The notes below the pieces were generated by a model that was not told the origin of the DNA, ran no database searches, and saw nothing but the letters and a program-made list of their open reading frames with translations. Below, one piece after another: positions 24,622 to 34,196 of a stretch of 64,000 nt of DNA (its first letter is position 1; each line of letters starts with the position of its first letter). The stretch comes from Mesorhizobium sp. J8 (GTDB lineage: Bacteria > Pseudomonadota > Alphaproteobacteria > Rhizobiales > Rhizobiaceae): NCBI RefSeq assembly GCF_016591715.1, contig NZ_AP024109.1, positions 2,046,001 through 2,110,000 of the forward strand, given 5' to 3'. The position numbers and the translations under genes were made by a program.

Positions 24622-25632
24622 TCAGCCGCCCACGCTCGCCTGCGCCTGGCCGGCGCGCTGGCGCGTGACATAGTCGCGGAAACTGATGCATTCGACTTGC
24701 TGCATCACGCAGACCTCGCCGGCGAAGCGCTCCAGCGCGCTCCAGTAGGCGCCGTTATTCATCAATGTGAAGTGGAAGCCGAGTTCCAGCGGCAAGCGCT
24801 TGCCGTTGTACTGGGTCTCGAAGGCCGCTCGGAAGGCTTGGTAGGCACGCTCCGTGAATTCACTCGCCATGGCCGGCTTCTCGGCGCCGCCTGAGTGGCG
24901 GACATAAAGATTGTAGTCCATGGCGACCACGGGCTTCGCCTTCGGTCCTTCTGGGATAAGCGGCAGGGCGAAGCGGGTCGTGCCGTTCAGGGTCGGCGGC
25001 ATGATCGGGCCATTCGAGACGCCGCTGGCGTCATACTGGAAGCCGGCTTGGGGCAGGGCCTCGTAAAGTGCGGCGTCGGTCGAGAGATAGGGCGCGCGGA
25101 ACCCGACCAGCGCATGATGCGCGAAATCGCGCCAGCCGGCCGGTTCCGGGATGCCGTTGATCGTATAGGCATTTTCGAAAACGCGCCGGACCGAAGCAAA
25201 TTCGGCCAGCCAGTCGGCCTTGCTCCATGCCTTGCCGTCGAAATGGCCGCAGGCATGGCTGCCGATGTCGTGGCCCTCGGCTGCGGCCAGCCGGACCTGC
25301 TCGAGCCGGTCCGCGACATCCTGTTTCGAGGCGCCGAAGCCGACATTGGATTTGCCGGCGGCCTTGCCGGGGCCGGCATAGTCCTGCCGCGTCTCCGGCG
25401 AGAGCAGGAAGACGCAGGACAGGAAATAGGTGAAATGCGCGCCCGTGCGCTTTGCCAGCGCCCGGCTGCGTTCCCACTGGGAGATCTCGCGGGCGGCGTC
25501 GAACGAGATCAGCACCACTTGCTTGGGTTTGGCCGGCGAAACGGCTGGCGATTTCGGCGGATCGGCGAAGGCGGCATTGGCTGAGGCGAGCGAGGCGAGA
25601 CTGAATGCAAGGACGCGGTACGAACGAAGCAT
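24622..25632 (-). CDS. Exported polysaccharide deacetylase (NodB-fold)
   Basis: 336 residues, ATG six bases after GGAAGG. Signal peptide ends near ASANAAFAD. NodB-fold motifs: VVLISFDAAR (motif 1, with FDAA instead of the usual FDDG), GHDIGSHACGHFDG (motif 2, metal histidines) and VGFRAPYL (motif 3). Substitution of the second metal-binding/catalytic Asp of motif 1 may alter or weaken activity. It would deacetylate a cell-surface glycan in the periplasm. Convergent with bacA at an 18-bp gap. Confidence 0.82.
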   Translation of the reverse strand: MLRSYRVLAFSLASLASANAAFADPPKSPAVSPAKPKQVVLISFDAAREISQWERSRALAKRTGAHFTYFLSCVFLLSPETRQDYAGPGKAAGKSNVGFGASKQDVADRLEQVRLAAAEGHDIGSHACGHFDGKAWSKADWLAEFASVRRVFENAYTINGIPEPAGWRDFAHHALVGFRAPYLSTDAALYEALPQAGFQYDASGVSNGPIMPPTLNGTTRFALPLIPEGPKAKPVVAMDYNLYVRHSGGAEKPAMASEFTERAYQAFRAAFETQYNGKRLPLELGFHFTLMNNGAYWSALERFAGEVCVMQQVECISFRDYVTRQRAGQAQASVGG

Positions 25633-25836
25633 TGGCAACCTTCCGGCGGGAACGTCTCCCGCTGATCGGAAGCCGGCTATCGCTCAATTGTGGCACGGGT
25701 GCGATCCCGGCCGGCTTTGAGGCAGCGGGGACTCCGCGCCGATTTTCCGGCCCGCCCCCTTCCATGCCGACAAAATTTCGCTAAAACGCGGGGCTCAAGA
25801 AGCGCCCCCTTCCGGGGCAGCAATGGTTTTTGATTG

Positions 25837-26502
25837 ATGTCGGACGACAGTTTTATCCGCGAAGTCAACGAAGAGATTCGTCGCGAGCAGGCCCAGGCGT
25901 TGTGGGATCGTTTTGGCCCGGCCATTCTCGGCATCGCCATCCTGATCGTGCTGGGAACGGCGGCCGTCGTCGGCTACCGCTACTGGGACGAGAGCCGCGC
26001 CAACCGTTCGGGCGACGCCTTCTCGCAGGCCCTCAAGCTTGCCAATGACGGCAAGAACGACGAGGCGATCGCCGCGCTCGATCAGCTGGAGAAGGACGGC
26101 TACGGCGCTTATCCGCTGCTTGCCCGCATGCGTGCCGCCACCGTCAAGGCCGACAAGGGCGACGTCGACGGCGCGGTCAAGGATTTCGACGAGGTCGCCG
26201 CCGACAACGCCATTCCGGCCGGCATCCGCGACATCGCGCGGCTGAGGGCAGCGCTCCTGCTCGTCGACCACGGCTCCTATGCCGATGTCTCCAGCCGCAT
26301 CGAGGCGCTGACCGCCGACACCAATCCGCTGCGCCATTCGGCGCGCGAGGCGCTCGGCCTTGCCGCCTGGAAGGACGGCAAGTCGGCGGATGCGCTCAAA
26401 CTGTTCGACCAGATCTCCTCGGACGAAGCCGCCCCGCGCAATGTGCGCCAGCGGGCGCAGCTGATGTCCGAGCTGATCCGCGGGTCGGGCAACGCCTCGT
26501 GA
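25837..26502 (+). CDS. Tetratricopeptide-like membrane protein, YfgM type
   Basis: 221 residues. A short cytoplasmic N-terminus (MSDDSFIREVNEEIRREQAQALWDRFG), one membrane helix (ILGIAILIVLGTAAVVGY, about 31-48) and a TPR_21 helical-repeat domain outside. Related to YfgM, an ancillary SecYEG/periplasmic-chaperone partner. As in many proteobacteria it stands directly upstream of der. A palindromic hairpin begins right after the stop codon. Confidence 0.85.
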   Translation: MSDDSFIREVNEEIRREQAQALWDRFGPAILGIAILIVLGTAAVVGYRYWDESRANRSGDAFSQALKLANDGKNDEAIAALDQLEKDGYGAYPLLARMRAATVKADKGDVDGAVKDFDEVAADNAIPAGIRDIARLRAALLLVDHGSYADVSSRIEALTADTNPLRHSAREALGLAAWKDGKSADALKLFDQISSDEAAPRNVRQRAQLMSELIRGSGNAS

Positions 26503-26504
26503 TT

Positions 26505-26550
26505 GCATGTCGCCCAAAAGTGCGCAGCGGTTTTGGGACAAACGACATGC
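26505..26550. repeat. Palindromic repeat GCATGTCG...CGACATGC
   Basis: 46-bp imperfect hairpin with perfect 8-bp ends and inner CCCAAAA/TTTTGGG, starting three bases after the yfgM-like stop and ending 19 bases before der. Resembles a dispersed rhizobial intergenic palindrome. Confidence 0.75.
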
Positions 26551-26569
26551 AAAATAAACGGTAGACTGG

Positions 26570-28000
26570 ATGGGCTTCAAAGTCGCCATCATCGGCCGGC
26601 CTAACGTCGGCAAATCGACTCTTTTCAATCGGCTGGTCGGAAAGAAGCTGGCGCTTGTCGATGACACGCCGGGCGTGACGCGCGACCGCCGCGTCCATGC
26701 GGCGAAACTCTACGATCTTCATTTCGACGTCATCGACACCGCCGGCTTCGAGGACGCGGCCGCCTCGACGCTGCCCGGGCGCATGCGCCAGCAGACCGAG
26801 ATTGCCATCCGCGAGGCCGACCTCATCTTCTTCACGGTGGACGCCAAATCCGGCCTGATGCCGGACGACCGCACCTTCGCCGAGGTGGTGCGCAAATCCG
26901 GCAAGCCGGTCGTGCTGGTCGCCAACAAGGCCGAGGCGCGTGGCGCGCAAGGCGGACTGCTGGAGGCCTGGGAACTTGGCCTCGGCGAGCCGATCCCGGT
27001 TTCGGCCGAGCACGGCCAAGGCATGCCCGACCTGCGCGACGCGGTGGTCGAAGCGCTTGGCGAGGAACGCGCCTTGGGCGAGGACGGGAAAGACGATGGT
27101 GGCGAGATTGCCGCCAGCGAGGTGCTGATCGGCGAGGACATCGCCGACCCGGATGCCGAGCCCGCCTATGACGACACCAAGCCGCTGCGCATTGCCGTCG
27201 TCGGCCGGCCGAACGCCGGCAAGTCGACGCTGATCAACGCGCTGATCGGCGAGGAGCGGCTGCTCACCGGTCCGGAAGCCGGCATCACGCGCGATTCGAT
27301 CTCGGTCGATTGGGACTGGCGCGGCCGCAGGATAAAGTTGTTCGACACCGCCGGCATGCGGCGCAAGTCGAAGGTGCAGGAGAAGCTCGAAAAGCTCTCG
27401 GTACAGGACGGCTTGCGCGCCATCCGCTTCGCCGAGATCGTCATCATCGTGCTCGATGCAACCATCCCCTTCGAGAAGCAGGACCTGCAGATCGCTGACC
27501 TGATCATCCGCGAGGGCAGGGCGCCGGTGATCGCCTTCAACAAATGGGACCTGATCGACAACCCGCAGGAGCTGCTGGCCGAGCTGCGCGAGAAGACCGA
27601 GCGGCTCTTGCCGCAGGTGCGCGGCATCCAGGCGGTGACGGTCTCGGCCGAGACCGGGCGCGGCCTGGACAAGCTGATGGAAAGCGTCATCAAGACGCAC
27701 CGGGTGTGGAACAGCCGCGTCTCCACCGGCAAGCTCAACCGCTGGCTGGAAGGCATCCTCGCCCATCACCCGCCGCCCGCCGTCGCCGGCCGCCGGTTGA
27801 AGATCAAATATGTCACCCAGGCGAAGACGCGCCCGCCGGGCTTCGTCGTCTCCTGCTCGCGCCCGGACGCGATGCCGCAATCCTATGTCCGCTACCTGAC
27901 CAACAGCCTGCGCGAGGCCTTCGACATGCCCGGCGTGCCGATCCGCATGGCGCTGCGCACTTCCGACAATCCTTTCGCGGGTCGCGCCAAGAAGCGGTGA
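26570..28000 (+). CDS. der: Ribosome-associated GTPase Der (EngA)
   Basis: 476 residues with the diagnostic tandem GTPase domains. First domain: P-loop GRPNVGKST (residues 8-16), DTAGF, and NKAE in place of the usual NKxD. Second domain: P-loop GRPNAGKST near 212, DTAGM, NKWD. A C-terminal KH-like domain ends [21 protein letters not shown]. Essential for maturation of the 50S subunit. Preceded by the YfgM-like gene. Confidence 0.97.
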   Translation: MGFKVAIIGRPNVGKSTLFNRLVGKKLALVDDTPGVTRDRRVHAAKLYDLHFDVIDTAGFEDAAASTLPGRMRQQTEIAIREADLIFFTVDAKSGLMPDDRTFAEVVRKSGKPVVLVANKAEARGAQGGLLEAWELGLGEPIPVSAEHGQGMPDLRDAVVEALGEERALGEDGKDDGGEIAASEVLIGEDIADPDAEPAYDDTKPLRIAVVGRPNAGKSTLINALIGEERLLTGPEAGITRDSISVDWDWRGRRIKLFDTAGMRRKSKVQEKLEKLSVQDGLRAIRFAEIVIIVLDATIPFEKQDLQIADLIIREGRAPVIAFNKWDLIDNPQELLAELREKTERLLPQVRGIQAVTVSAETGRGLDKLMESVIKTHRVWNSRVSTGKLNRWLEGILAHHPPPAVAGRRLKIKYVTQAKTRPPGFVVSCSRPDAMPQSYVRYLTNSLREAFDMPGVPIRMALRTSDNPFAGRAKKR

Positions 28001-28019
28001 TCTTCGGGAACTCGGTCTC

Positions 28020-28073
28020 TCGTCATCCACGGGTCTACGCTCCGCTTCGCGTCGCTCCGCCCGTGGATGACGA
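28020..28073. terminator. Large hairpin between convergent der and LysR genes
   Basis: TCGTCATCCACGGG and CCCGTGGATGACGA form a perfect 14-bp stem with a 26-base loop. It lies 20 bp after der and 12 bp before the end of the LysR gene on the other strand, so it could end both transcripts; there is no long T tract, and it resembles a dispersed palindrome. Confidence 0.5.
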
Positions 28074-28084
28074 AAGTGTGGGGC

Positions 28085-29005
28085 TTAAGCAGCCTCTCGC
28101 AACCCGGCACCGGTTCGCGCCCCCTCCGGCAGCGTCTCCAGCGCGGCTTGCAGCAATATCTCCGCCAGCCGCGTCGCCACCGGGTCGAGCTCGGCGTCCT
28201 TCTGGTGCAGGTGAAGCGCCATCATCGGCAGCGCCGGAAGCCCCAACACATCCGGCGAGATCGCCCTGACATTGGCGGGCAGGCCGATATCGGTGCGGAT
28301 CGTCAGGCCGAGACCCGCCGCCACCGCCGCCCAGATGCCGCCGAGGCTGGGGCTGGAGAATGCCATGCGCCAGGGCATGCCGGCGCGGTCGAGCGTTTCG
28401 GTCGCGACCGTGCGCAGGAGGCAAGGCGCCTCGAACACCACCAGCGGCAGCGGCTCGCCATCGCGCGGAGCGGCCTCGATCGGTTTTGCCAGGCCGATCC
28501 AGCGCGCCGGCACATCGGCGACATGCCGGCTGTAGGGCAGGCTCGTGCCGTCATGCCAGGCGAGCGCGATATCGAGATTGCCGGACAGGACACGCTCGGC
28601 CAGGTCGTGGCTGCGCCCGATCCGCGCCTCGATCCGAACCTTCGGATGGGCGCGGGCGAAGCGGCCGAGCACGTCCGGCAGCACGGCCTCGCCGAAATCC
28701 TCCTGCAGGCCGAGCCGCACCCAGCCTTCCAGCTCGACATCGCGGATGGCGGAAGCCGCCTCGTCGTTGAGCTCGATCAAGCGCCGCGCATAGCTGAGCA
28801 TGGTCTCGCCGGCTTCGGTCAATGCCAGGCCGCGCCCCGCCTTGCGGAAGATCGGCGTATCCGCCTGCTCTTCGAGCTTCTTCAATTGCGCGCTGACGGC
28901 GGACGTCGAGCGTCCCAGCCGTTCGGCCGCCTTGGCGAAGCTGCCCAGCTCCATGCCGGTGACGAAAGTTCTGAGGACATCGAGATCGAACGTGACGCGG
29001 CGCAT
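28085..29005 (-). CDS. LysR-family transcriptional regulator
   Basis: 306 residues from the ATG giving MRRVTFDLDVLRTFVTGME; a TTG 33 bases upstream with AGGAAG before it is an alternative. Helix-turn-helix SFAKAAERLGRSTSAVSAQLKKLEEQ at about 20-46, then an effector-binding domain. Divergent from an MFS gene, with two similar 17-bp sites between them; it most likely controls itself and that transporter. Confidence 0.88.
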   Translation of the reverse strand: MRRVTFDLDVLRTFVTGMELGSFAKAAERLGRSTSAVSAQLKKLEEQADTPIFRKAGRGLALTEAGETMLSYARRLIELNDEAASAIRDVELEGWVRLGLQEDFGEAVLPDVLGRFARAHPKVRIEARIGRSHDLAERVLSGNLDIALAWHDGTSLPYSRHVADVPARWIGLAKPIEAAPRDGEPLPLVVFEAPCLLRTVATETLDRAGMPWRMAFSSPSLGGIWAAVAAGLGLTIRTDIGLPANVRAISPDVLGLPALPMMALHLHQKDAELDPVATRLAEILLQAALETLPEGARTGAGLREAA

Positions 29006-29011
29006 GGGATC

Positions 29012-29059
29012 ATCCTGATTTTCAGGATTGTCTATCAAAAACTTCCTGATTTTATGGAT
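29012..29059. promoter_or_regulatory. Paired operator sites between LysR and MFS genes
   Basis: ATCCTGATTTTCAGGAT (29012-29028) is a perfect inverted repeat; TTCCTGATTTTATGGAT (29043-29059) matches it at 14 of 17 positions. Centres are 31 bp apart, about three helical turns, as for LysR recognition and activation sites. Confidence 0.5.
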
Positions 29060-29119
29060 GAAGCTATGGCGTTACATCCGGTCCGTCAAGCCGTCAGCCG
29101 GTCGCAACGGGAATGAACC

Positions 29120-30394
29120 ATGTCCGCCATCGTCACACGCAGCGATTGCCAACGTCCTGATGCAGCCGCCGGCGTCGCCGCCCGCCGGGTTTTCGCCCCC
29201 AACCATCGCTGGAAGGTGCTGGGCATCGGCGTCGCCGCCAATGCCGGCTTTTCCGCCACCTTCTCCGGCATTCCGGCAACCGCGGTGGCGATGCGCCAGG
29301 GTTACCAACTCGACAATGCCTCGCTGGGTCTCGCGCTCGGCCTTCTTGGCCTCGGCGTGGCGCTCAGCGAGCTGCCCTGGGGCGTGCTCACCGACCGCTG
29401 GGGCGACCGCCGCGTGCTCCTGACCGGGCTCGGCGCGACGGCCGCATGGCTTTTCATCATGGCGCTGCTTGTCGTGCCGACGAAAACGGCCGTTCCTGGC
29501 GTTGCGCTGCTTTCGGCCAGCCTGCTCGTCGCCGGCCTGCTCGGCGGCAGCGTCAACGGCTCCAGCGGCCGCGCCATCATGGGCTGGTTCGGCGAGGGCG
29601 AGCGCGGCTTTGCCATGAGCATCAGGCAGACGGCGGTGCCCCTCGGCGGCGGGCTGGGCGCGCTTGTCCTGCCTTCCCTGGCGCTGACTTTCGGCTTCTC
29701 CGCGGTCTTTGGCCTGCTTGCCGCAGTCTCCGCGCTCTCGGCCTGGTTTGCCTGGCGTTGGCTGCACGAGCCGCCGGCGGAAAGCGGCGGTTACGCCGCC
29801 ACCGCCGCAAGCGGCCCGGCGCCCTTGCGCAACATCGAGGTGTGGCGCATGTCGACCGCCATCGGCCTGCTCTGCTTCCCGCAGGTCGCGGTGCTGACCT
29901 TCGCCTCGGTCTTCCTGCATGACTTTGCCGGCATGGGCACCTTGGTGACCAGCGCGAGCCTTGCCGCCGTGCAGACCGGCGCCATGGTGATGCGCGTCTG
30001 GAGCGGCCGTTTCACCGACCGCCACCGCAACCGCCGCCCGTTCCTGAAGTTCTGCAGCGCGTTGAGCGCATTTGCCTTCCTGGTGCTGTGGCTGCTGGTG
30101 ATCGGCGCCGCCGGCGCGCCGTGGCTGCTGGCGCTGCTTCCGCTGATGGTCGTCGTCGCCGGCATATCCGTCTCGGCCTGGCATGGCGTCGCCTATACCG
30201 AGCTTGCCACGCTTGCCGGCGCCGGCAACGTCGGCACCGCGCTCAGCCTCGCCAACAGTTTCGTCTTTGTCGGCTTCTGCCTGGTGCCGATCGCCATCCC
30301 CTGGATATTGGTGGCCTTCGCATGGCCGGGCGTATGGCTGGCGGCGGCGGTCTGCGCGGCGCTCGCCTGGCCGATCTTCCTGCGACAGGCCTGA
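29120..30394 (+). CDS. MFS transporter
   Basis: 424 residues with about twelve membrane segments after a 30-residue cytoplasmic start. Family motif A appears as GVLTDRWGDRRVLL (about 93-106), and SGRFTDRHRNRRPFL lies between the halves. Substrate unknown; drug or metabolite efflux is the common role of LysR-linked members. Divergent from the LysR gene. Confidence 0.86.
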   Translation: MSAIVTRSDCQRPDAAAGVAARRVFAPNHRWKVLGIGVAANAGFSATFSGIPATAVAMRQGYQLDNASLGLALGLLGLGVALSELPWGVLTDRWGDRRVLLTGLGATAAWLFIMALLVVPTKTAVPGVALLSASLLVAGLLGGSVNGSSGRAIMGWFGEGERGFAMSIRQTAVPLGGGLGALVLPSLALTFGFSAVFGLLAAVSALSAWFAWRWLHEPPAESGGYAATAASGPAPLRNIEVWRMSTAIGLLCFPQVAVLTFASVFLHDFAGMGTLVTSASLAAVQTGAMVMRVWSGRFTDRHRNRRPFLKFCSALSAFAFLVLWLLVIGAAGAPWLLALLPLMVVVAGISVSAWHGVAYTELATLAGAGNVGTALSLANSFVFVGFCLVPIAIPWILVAFAWPGVWLAAAVCAALAWPIFLRQA

Positions 30395-30568
30395 TTCAGC
30401 CGAAGCCGATGCATCCGCCCAGAGCTTGATTCTTCATCGGCCCCGCCGTGAAAATTGCAGGCCGGCTTCCCTCAAACATGAAAAGAACATGATCGATGTC
30501 GTTAACCCCGCATCAAGGTTAATGCTTCATTTTGGCTCTCCGGGGTCAGTAGCGTTCTGGAGAGTTCC

Positions 30569-31750
30569 GTGCATCGACGCGTTTCAATGCGGCTTGCCGC
30601 CGCCGCCGTTGCGAAAAGACGTTCCTTCCTATCTCCTTTGGTGCTCGGGCTCGGCATTTGGATCGGCTTTCCGTCGGCCGTCGCCTACCAGGACATGGCA
30701 AGCCTGATCTCCGGCCTGGAATCGACCAACGTCCGCTGGAACGCCTATATCGAGAAATCCGCCGCCGGCTCGGTTCATGCCGCCGAAATGCCTTTCGTCG
30801 ATTCCACCGCCACCGGCTCGCTCTCCGGCTCCGGCGTCAATCTGCCGGGCGTGGGCACCGTCGCCTTCCGCGGCAAGGGAAATGCCGTCGGCGCGACGCC
30901 CGATGAGGATCGCGTCGTGCGCGCCGACAAGAAGGGCCGCCTCGTCCAGGTCTCGCCGGTCGCGCCGCCCAAGAATTTCAGCGCCGGCTCGATCTTCGAG
31001 CGCACCTCATCGCTGCTGCGTCCCGCGATGGACAGCGGCCTGAAGCTCACCTTTGCCAAGCCCGGCATCAAGGGCAAGGAAATCCAGATCGCCCAGGCCT
31101 TCCATCTGCGCGAGGACAAGAAGCCGGATCCGAATCTGCCGGCGGCGCTCGTCGCCCTCGTCAACAACGACAAGCCGGACATCCTGGCCACCGCCTATGC
31201 GCAGTCGGCGCCCGACTACGCCAAGGCGTCGCCTTTCGAGGCGCTGCTGCAGGACGATCCGAACGACGGCCGCTTCATCCCGCCGATGGGCAAGGGCGAT
31301 CACGCCTGGATGCAGACTCCTTTGCCGGCGAGCGTCTTTTCCAAGCCTGAGCAGGCCTGCCTGGCCAAGGGCATCTATTTCGAGGCGCGCAGCGAGCCGG
31401 TGCGCGGCCAGGCGGCGGTTGCCCAGGTGATCCTGAACCGCGTCCGCAACCCGGCCTATCCGAAGACGATCTGCGGCGTGGTCTACCAGAACGACGACTG
31501 GTTCAACCGCTGCCAGTTCTCCTTCGCCTGCGACGGCAGGAAGAAGACCATCACCGACCAGGCGTCCTACAAGACCGCCCAGGAGGTCGCCATGGCGGTG
31601 ACCGCCGGCAAGATCTTCATTCCCGAGGTCGGCTCCTCGACGCACTACTATGCCAACTACGTCCATCCCGGCTGGGCGCGCGCCATGCAGCGCATGACCC
31701 GGATCGGGCTGCACATTTTCTACCGCACCTATGGCGGCGGCTGGAGCTGA
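30569..31750 (+). CDS. Cell-wall hydrolase, SleB (Hydrolase_2) family
   Basis: 393 residues from a GTG after CTGGAGAG. Basic N-terminus and one hydrophobic segment (about 25-45) act as signal or anchor, followed by about 220 residues of low conservation and the C-terminal SleB domain (about 265-393), with CLAKGIYFEARSEPVRGQ carrying the catalytic glutamate and the NRCQFSFACDG and HYYANYVHPGWAR motifs. Such enzymes cleave muramyl-glycan bonds for wall remodelling. Confidence 0.9.
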   Translation: MHRRVSMRLAAAAVAKRRSFLSPLVLGLGIWIGFPSAVAYQDMASLISGLESTNVRWNAYIEKSAAGSVHAAEMPFVDSTATGSLSGSGVNLPGVGTVAFRGKGNAVGATPDEDRVVRADKKGRLVQVSPVAPPKNFSAGSIFERTSSLLRPAMDSGLKLTFAKPGIKGKEIQIAQAFHLREDKKPDPNLPAALVALVNNDKPDILATAYAQSAPDYAKASPFEALLQDDPNDGRFIPPMGKGDHAWMQTPLPASVFSKPEQACLAKGIYFEARSEPVRGQAAVAQVILNRVRNPAYPKTICGVVYQNDDWFNRCQFSFACDGRKKTITDQASYKTAQEVAMAVTAGKIFIPEVGSSTHYYANYVHPGWARAMQRMTRIGLHIFYRTYGGGWS

Positions 31751-31931
31751 GCCGCCTAAAACGACGCTTCCGACGGTCCTTCTTCCGGCGCCCGGCGCGC
31801 CCCGGCGGACGCGGCTTGTCGCGCGGATTCGCGCCGTCACCTCACGCGGGCGTGAAGGGCACGATGTCGCACCTCGATAAATCATTGATTTGATTGCCAA
31901 AAATACATCGCTTGGAAGTTCGGCCCGTGGC

Positions 31932-31960
31932 TTGACGGGCGCGGACCCTCTAACTATGTT
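31932..31960 (+). promoter_or_regulatory. Probable promoter of the atp F0 operon
   Basis: TTGACG (31932-31937), 17-base spacer, TATGTT (31955-31960); 5' leader of about 50 bases to atpI. The rest of the 267-bp gap upstream shows nothing else. Confidence 0.55.
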
Positions 31961-32017
31961 GCCGGCGACTTTAGAAGCGGACGGACGGCAATCGTCTGCC
32001 CGGGCAGGGGGGTTGCG

Positions 32018-32410
32018 ATGGCCGACAAAACCGGGCCAGACGGAACCGGAGAAACCGGCCGCGGCAGGCAGCCAGAAGCCACCATCCGCGACGACGAACT
32101 TGAGCGCCGCCGGCGCGATCTCGAAGCATCACTTGCGACGAGACGCACGGACCGGCTCGAGGGGAAAGACGAAGCGAAAGCTGCGACCGGTTACGGTCAG
32201 GCACTGAAACTGTCCAGCGAGTTCATCGCTGGAGTGGTGGTCGGTGTCGGCTTGGGCTGGATCATCGACTGCTTGGCGGGAACAGCGCCTTGGGGTCTGA
32301 TCGTCGGCCTGTTGCTGGGCTTTGGCGCAGGTATACTGAACGTCCTGCGCTCGGCGGGACTGGCATCCGAATTCGGCCAGAGCGGCAAGCCGCGCGAACC
32401 GAAAGAATGA
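32018..32410 (+). CDS. atpI: ATP synthase protein I (AtpI)
   Basis: 130 residues: a charged N-terminal half (RDDELERRRRDLEASLATRR) and two membrane helices (FIAGVVVGVGLGWIIDCLAG and WGLIVGLLLGFGAGILNVL). AtpI assists c-ring assembly and Mg2+ handling of the F-type ATPase and is not part of the finished enzyme. First gene of the F0 operon; AGGGGGG precedes the ATG. Confidence 0.9.
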   Translation: MADKTGPDGTGETGRGRQPEATIRDDELERRRRDLEASLATRRTDRLEGKDEAKAATGYGQALKLSSEFIAGVVVGVGLGWIIDCLAGTAPWGLIVGLLLGFGAGILNVLRSAGLASEFGQSGKPREPKE

Positions 32411-32476
32411 AGCGGGGCGCCGCAAGGCGCTGAAGTGAACTTAAGAAGCCGGTTGTGGCTTTGACGGGGATTTAAA

Positions 32477-33238
32477 GTGGCTGCTGCTGACAAGGTCGAT
32501 CCGATCCACCAGTTCCAGATCCATCCGATCATCCCGCTGCATATCGGCGGCTACGACGTTTCGTTCACCAATTCCGCCCTGTTCATGGTCGTGACGATCG
32601 TGCTGGCCTCGGCCTTCCTCTATATGAGCACCGCCAGCCGCGCGCTCATTCCGGGCCGGCTGCAGTCGATCTCCGAAATGGCCTATGAATTCGTCGGCAA
32701 CATGCTGCGCGATGCCGCCGGCAAGCAGGGGATGCAGTTCTTCCCGCTGGTGTTCTCGCTGTTCATGTTCGTGCTAGTCGCCAATTTGATCGGCCTCTTC
32801 CCCTATTTCTTCACCGTCACCAGCCACATCATCGTCACCTTCACGCTGGCGATCCTGGTCATTGGCACCGTCATCGTCTACGGCTTCGCCAAGCACGGCT
32901 TGGGCTTTCTGAAGCTGTTTGTGCCGCATGGCGTGCCGGGCTATCTCCTGCCGCTGGTGGTGGCGATCGAAGTCATCTCCTTCGTCTCACGCCCGGTCAG
33001 CCTCTCGGTTCGTCTTTTCGCCAACATGCTGGCCGGCCACATCACGCTGAAAGTGTTCTCGGGCTTCGTCGTCAGCCTCAGCGCGCTAGGCGCCGTCGGC
33101 ATCGCCGGCTCGGTTCTGCCGCTTGCCATGGCGGTCGCGCTCTCCGCGCTCGAACTGCTGGTCGCCTTCCTGCAGGCATATGTCTTCGCGGTGCTGACCT
33201 GCATGTATCTGAACGACGCCCTGCACCCGAGCCACTGA
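32477..33238 (+). CDS. atpB: ATP synthase F0 subunit a
   Basis: 253 residues from a GTG. Multiple membrane helices and the essential arginine helix in [18 protein letters not shown] (about 173-190), which faces the c-ring glutamate and is required for proton passage. N-terminal [18 protein letters not shown] is typical of alphaproteobacterial subunit a. Confidence 0.96.
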   Translation: MAAADKVDPIHQFQIHPIIPLHIGGYDVSFTNSALFMVVTIVLASAFLYMSTASRALIPGRLQSISEMAYEFVGNMLRDAAGKQGMQFFPLVFSLFMFVLVANLIGLFPYFFTVTSHIIVTFTLAILVIGTVIVYGFAKHGLGFLKLFVPHGVPGYLLPLVVAIEVISFVSRPVSLSVRLFANMLAGHITLKVFSGFVVSLSALGAVGIAGSVLPLAMAVALSALELLVAFLQAYVFAVLTCMYLNDALHPSH

Positions 33239-33317
33239 TCGATTTTCACCGGCGCCTCGGCGCCAGCATACCCAACGTACCAACTGCAACGAACAAGCAA
33301 ACCACAGGAGTTTTGAA

Positions 33318-33542
33318 ATGGACGCAACTGCAGCAGCTGCTATCGGCGCTGGTATCGCCTGCATCGGCATGGGCGGCGCGGGCATCGGCCTCGGCAACAT
33401 CTTCGGCAGCTACCTCTCGGGCGCGCTCCGCAACCCGTCGGCTGCCGACGGCCAGTTCGGCCGCCTGATCTTCGGCTTCGCCGTGACCGAAGCTCTGGGC
33501 ATCTTCTCGCTCCTGATCGCCCTGCTCCTGGTCTTCAAGTAA
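33318..33542 (+). CDS. atpE: ATP synthase F0 subunit c
   Basis: 74 residues forming two helices joined by the polar loop RNPSAADGQ. The proton-carrying carboxylate is Glu58 in [10 protein letters not shown]. Assembles into the rotating c-ring. Follows atpB after an 79-bp gap with CAGGAG before the start. Confidence 0.97.
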   Translation: MDATAAAAIGAGIACIGMGGAGIGLGNIFGSYLSGALRNPSAADGQFGRLIFGFAVTEALGIFSLLIALLLVFK

Positions 33543-33603
33543 GATTGAGAGCTGACGAAAGGGGCCGCGCGGTGCGGCCCCGTTCCATGGACAGGGGAAT
33601 GAG

Positions 33604-34185
33604 ATGTTCGTGACATCTGCCTATGCGCAAGAAACAGCGCCGGCCGCGGCCGAGGGCGATACGCATGCGGGCACTGCCGTGCCTGCGGCGGAGCATGAAG
33701 CGTTCCCGCCGTTCGATGCCAAGACCTTCCCGTCGCAGATCCTGTGGCTGGTCATCACCTTCGGGCTCTTCTACCTGTTCCTGAAGCGTGTCGTGATGCC
33801 GCGTCTTGGCGGCATCATCGATGTCCGCAACGACCGCATCACCCAGGACCTCGACCATGCCGCAAGGCTGAAGGGCGAGGCGGATGCCGCCGTTGCCGCC
33901 TATGAGCAGGAATTGGCGGAGGCCAAGGCCAATGCCAACAAGATCGGCCAGCAGGCGAACGACGCCGCCAAGGCGCAAGCCGAGGACACGCGCAAGAAGC
34001 TCGAGGCCGAGCTCGAGAAGAAGCTTGGCGAGGCCGAGGCGAGCATCGCCTCGATCAAGGCCAAGGCGATGAAGGAAGTCGGCACGATCGCCGAAGACAC
34101 CACGTCGGCCATCGTCGAGGCGCTTGTCGGCGGCAAGACCGACAAGTCCGAGATCGCGGCCGCGGTCAAATCCGCGAGCCGGTGA
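33604..34185 (+). CDS. atpG: ATP synthase F0 subunit b'
   Basis: 193 residues. N-terminal region with AYAQETAPAAAEGD, one membrane helix (QILWLVITFGLFYLFL, about 47-62) and a long charged helix for the peripheral stalk. Separate b and b' genes are typical of alphaproteobacteria and cyanobacteria. Named b' because it is the first and longer of the pair; the symbol atpG is also used for gamma in other species. Stop region touches the next gene. Confidence 0.9.
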   Translation: MFVTSAYAQETAPAAAEGDTHAGTAVPAAEHEAFPPFDAKTFPSQILWLVITFGLFYLFLKRVVMPRLGGIIDVRNDRITQDLDHAARLKGEADAAVAAYEQELAEAKANANKIGQQANDAAKAQAEDTRKKLEAELEKKLGEAEASIASIKAKAMKEVGTIAEDTTSAIVEALVGGKTDKSEIAAAVKSASR

Positions 34186-34196
34186 GGAGCGGGATC

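Noticed and set aside
30510..30540. TTAAC-like half sites before the SleB hydrolase, possible CtrA box
   Set aside because: Half sites are 13 bases apart instead of seven.
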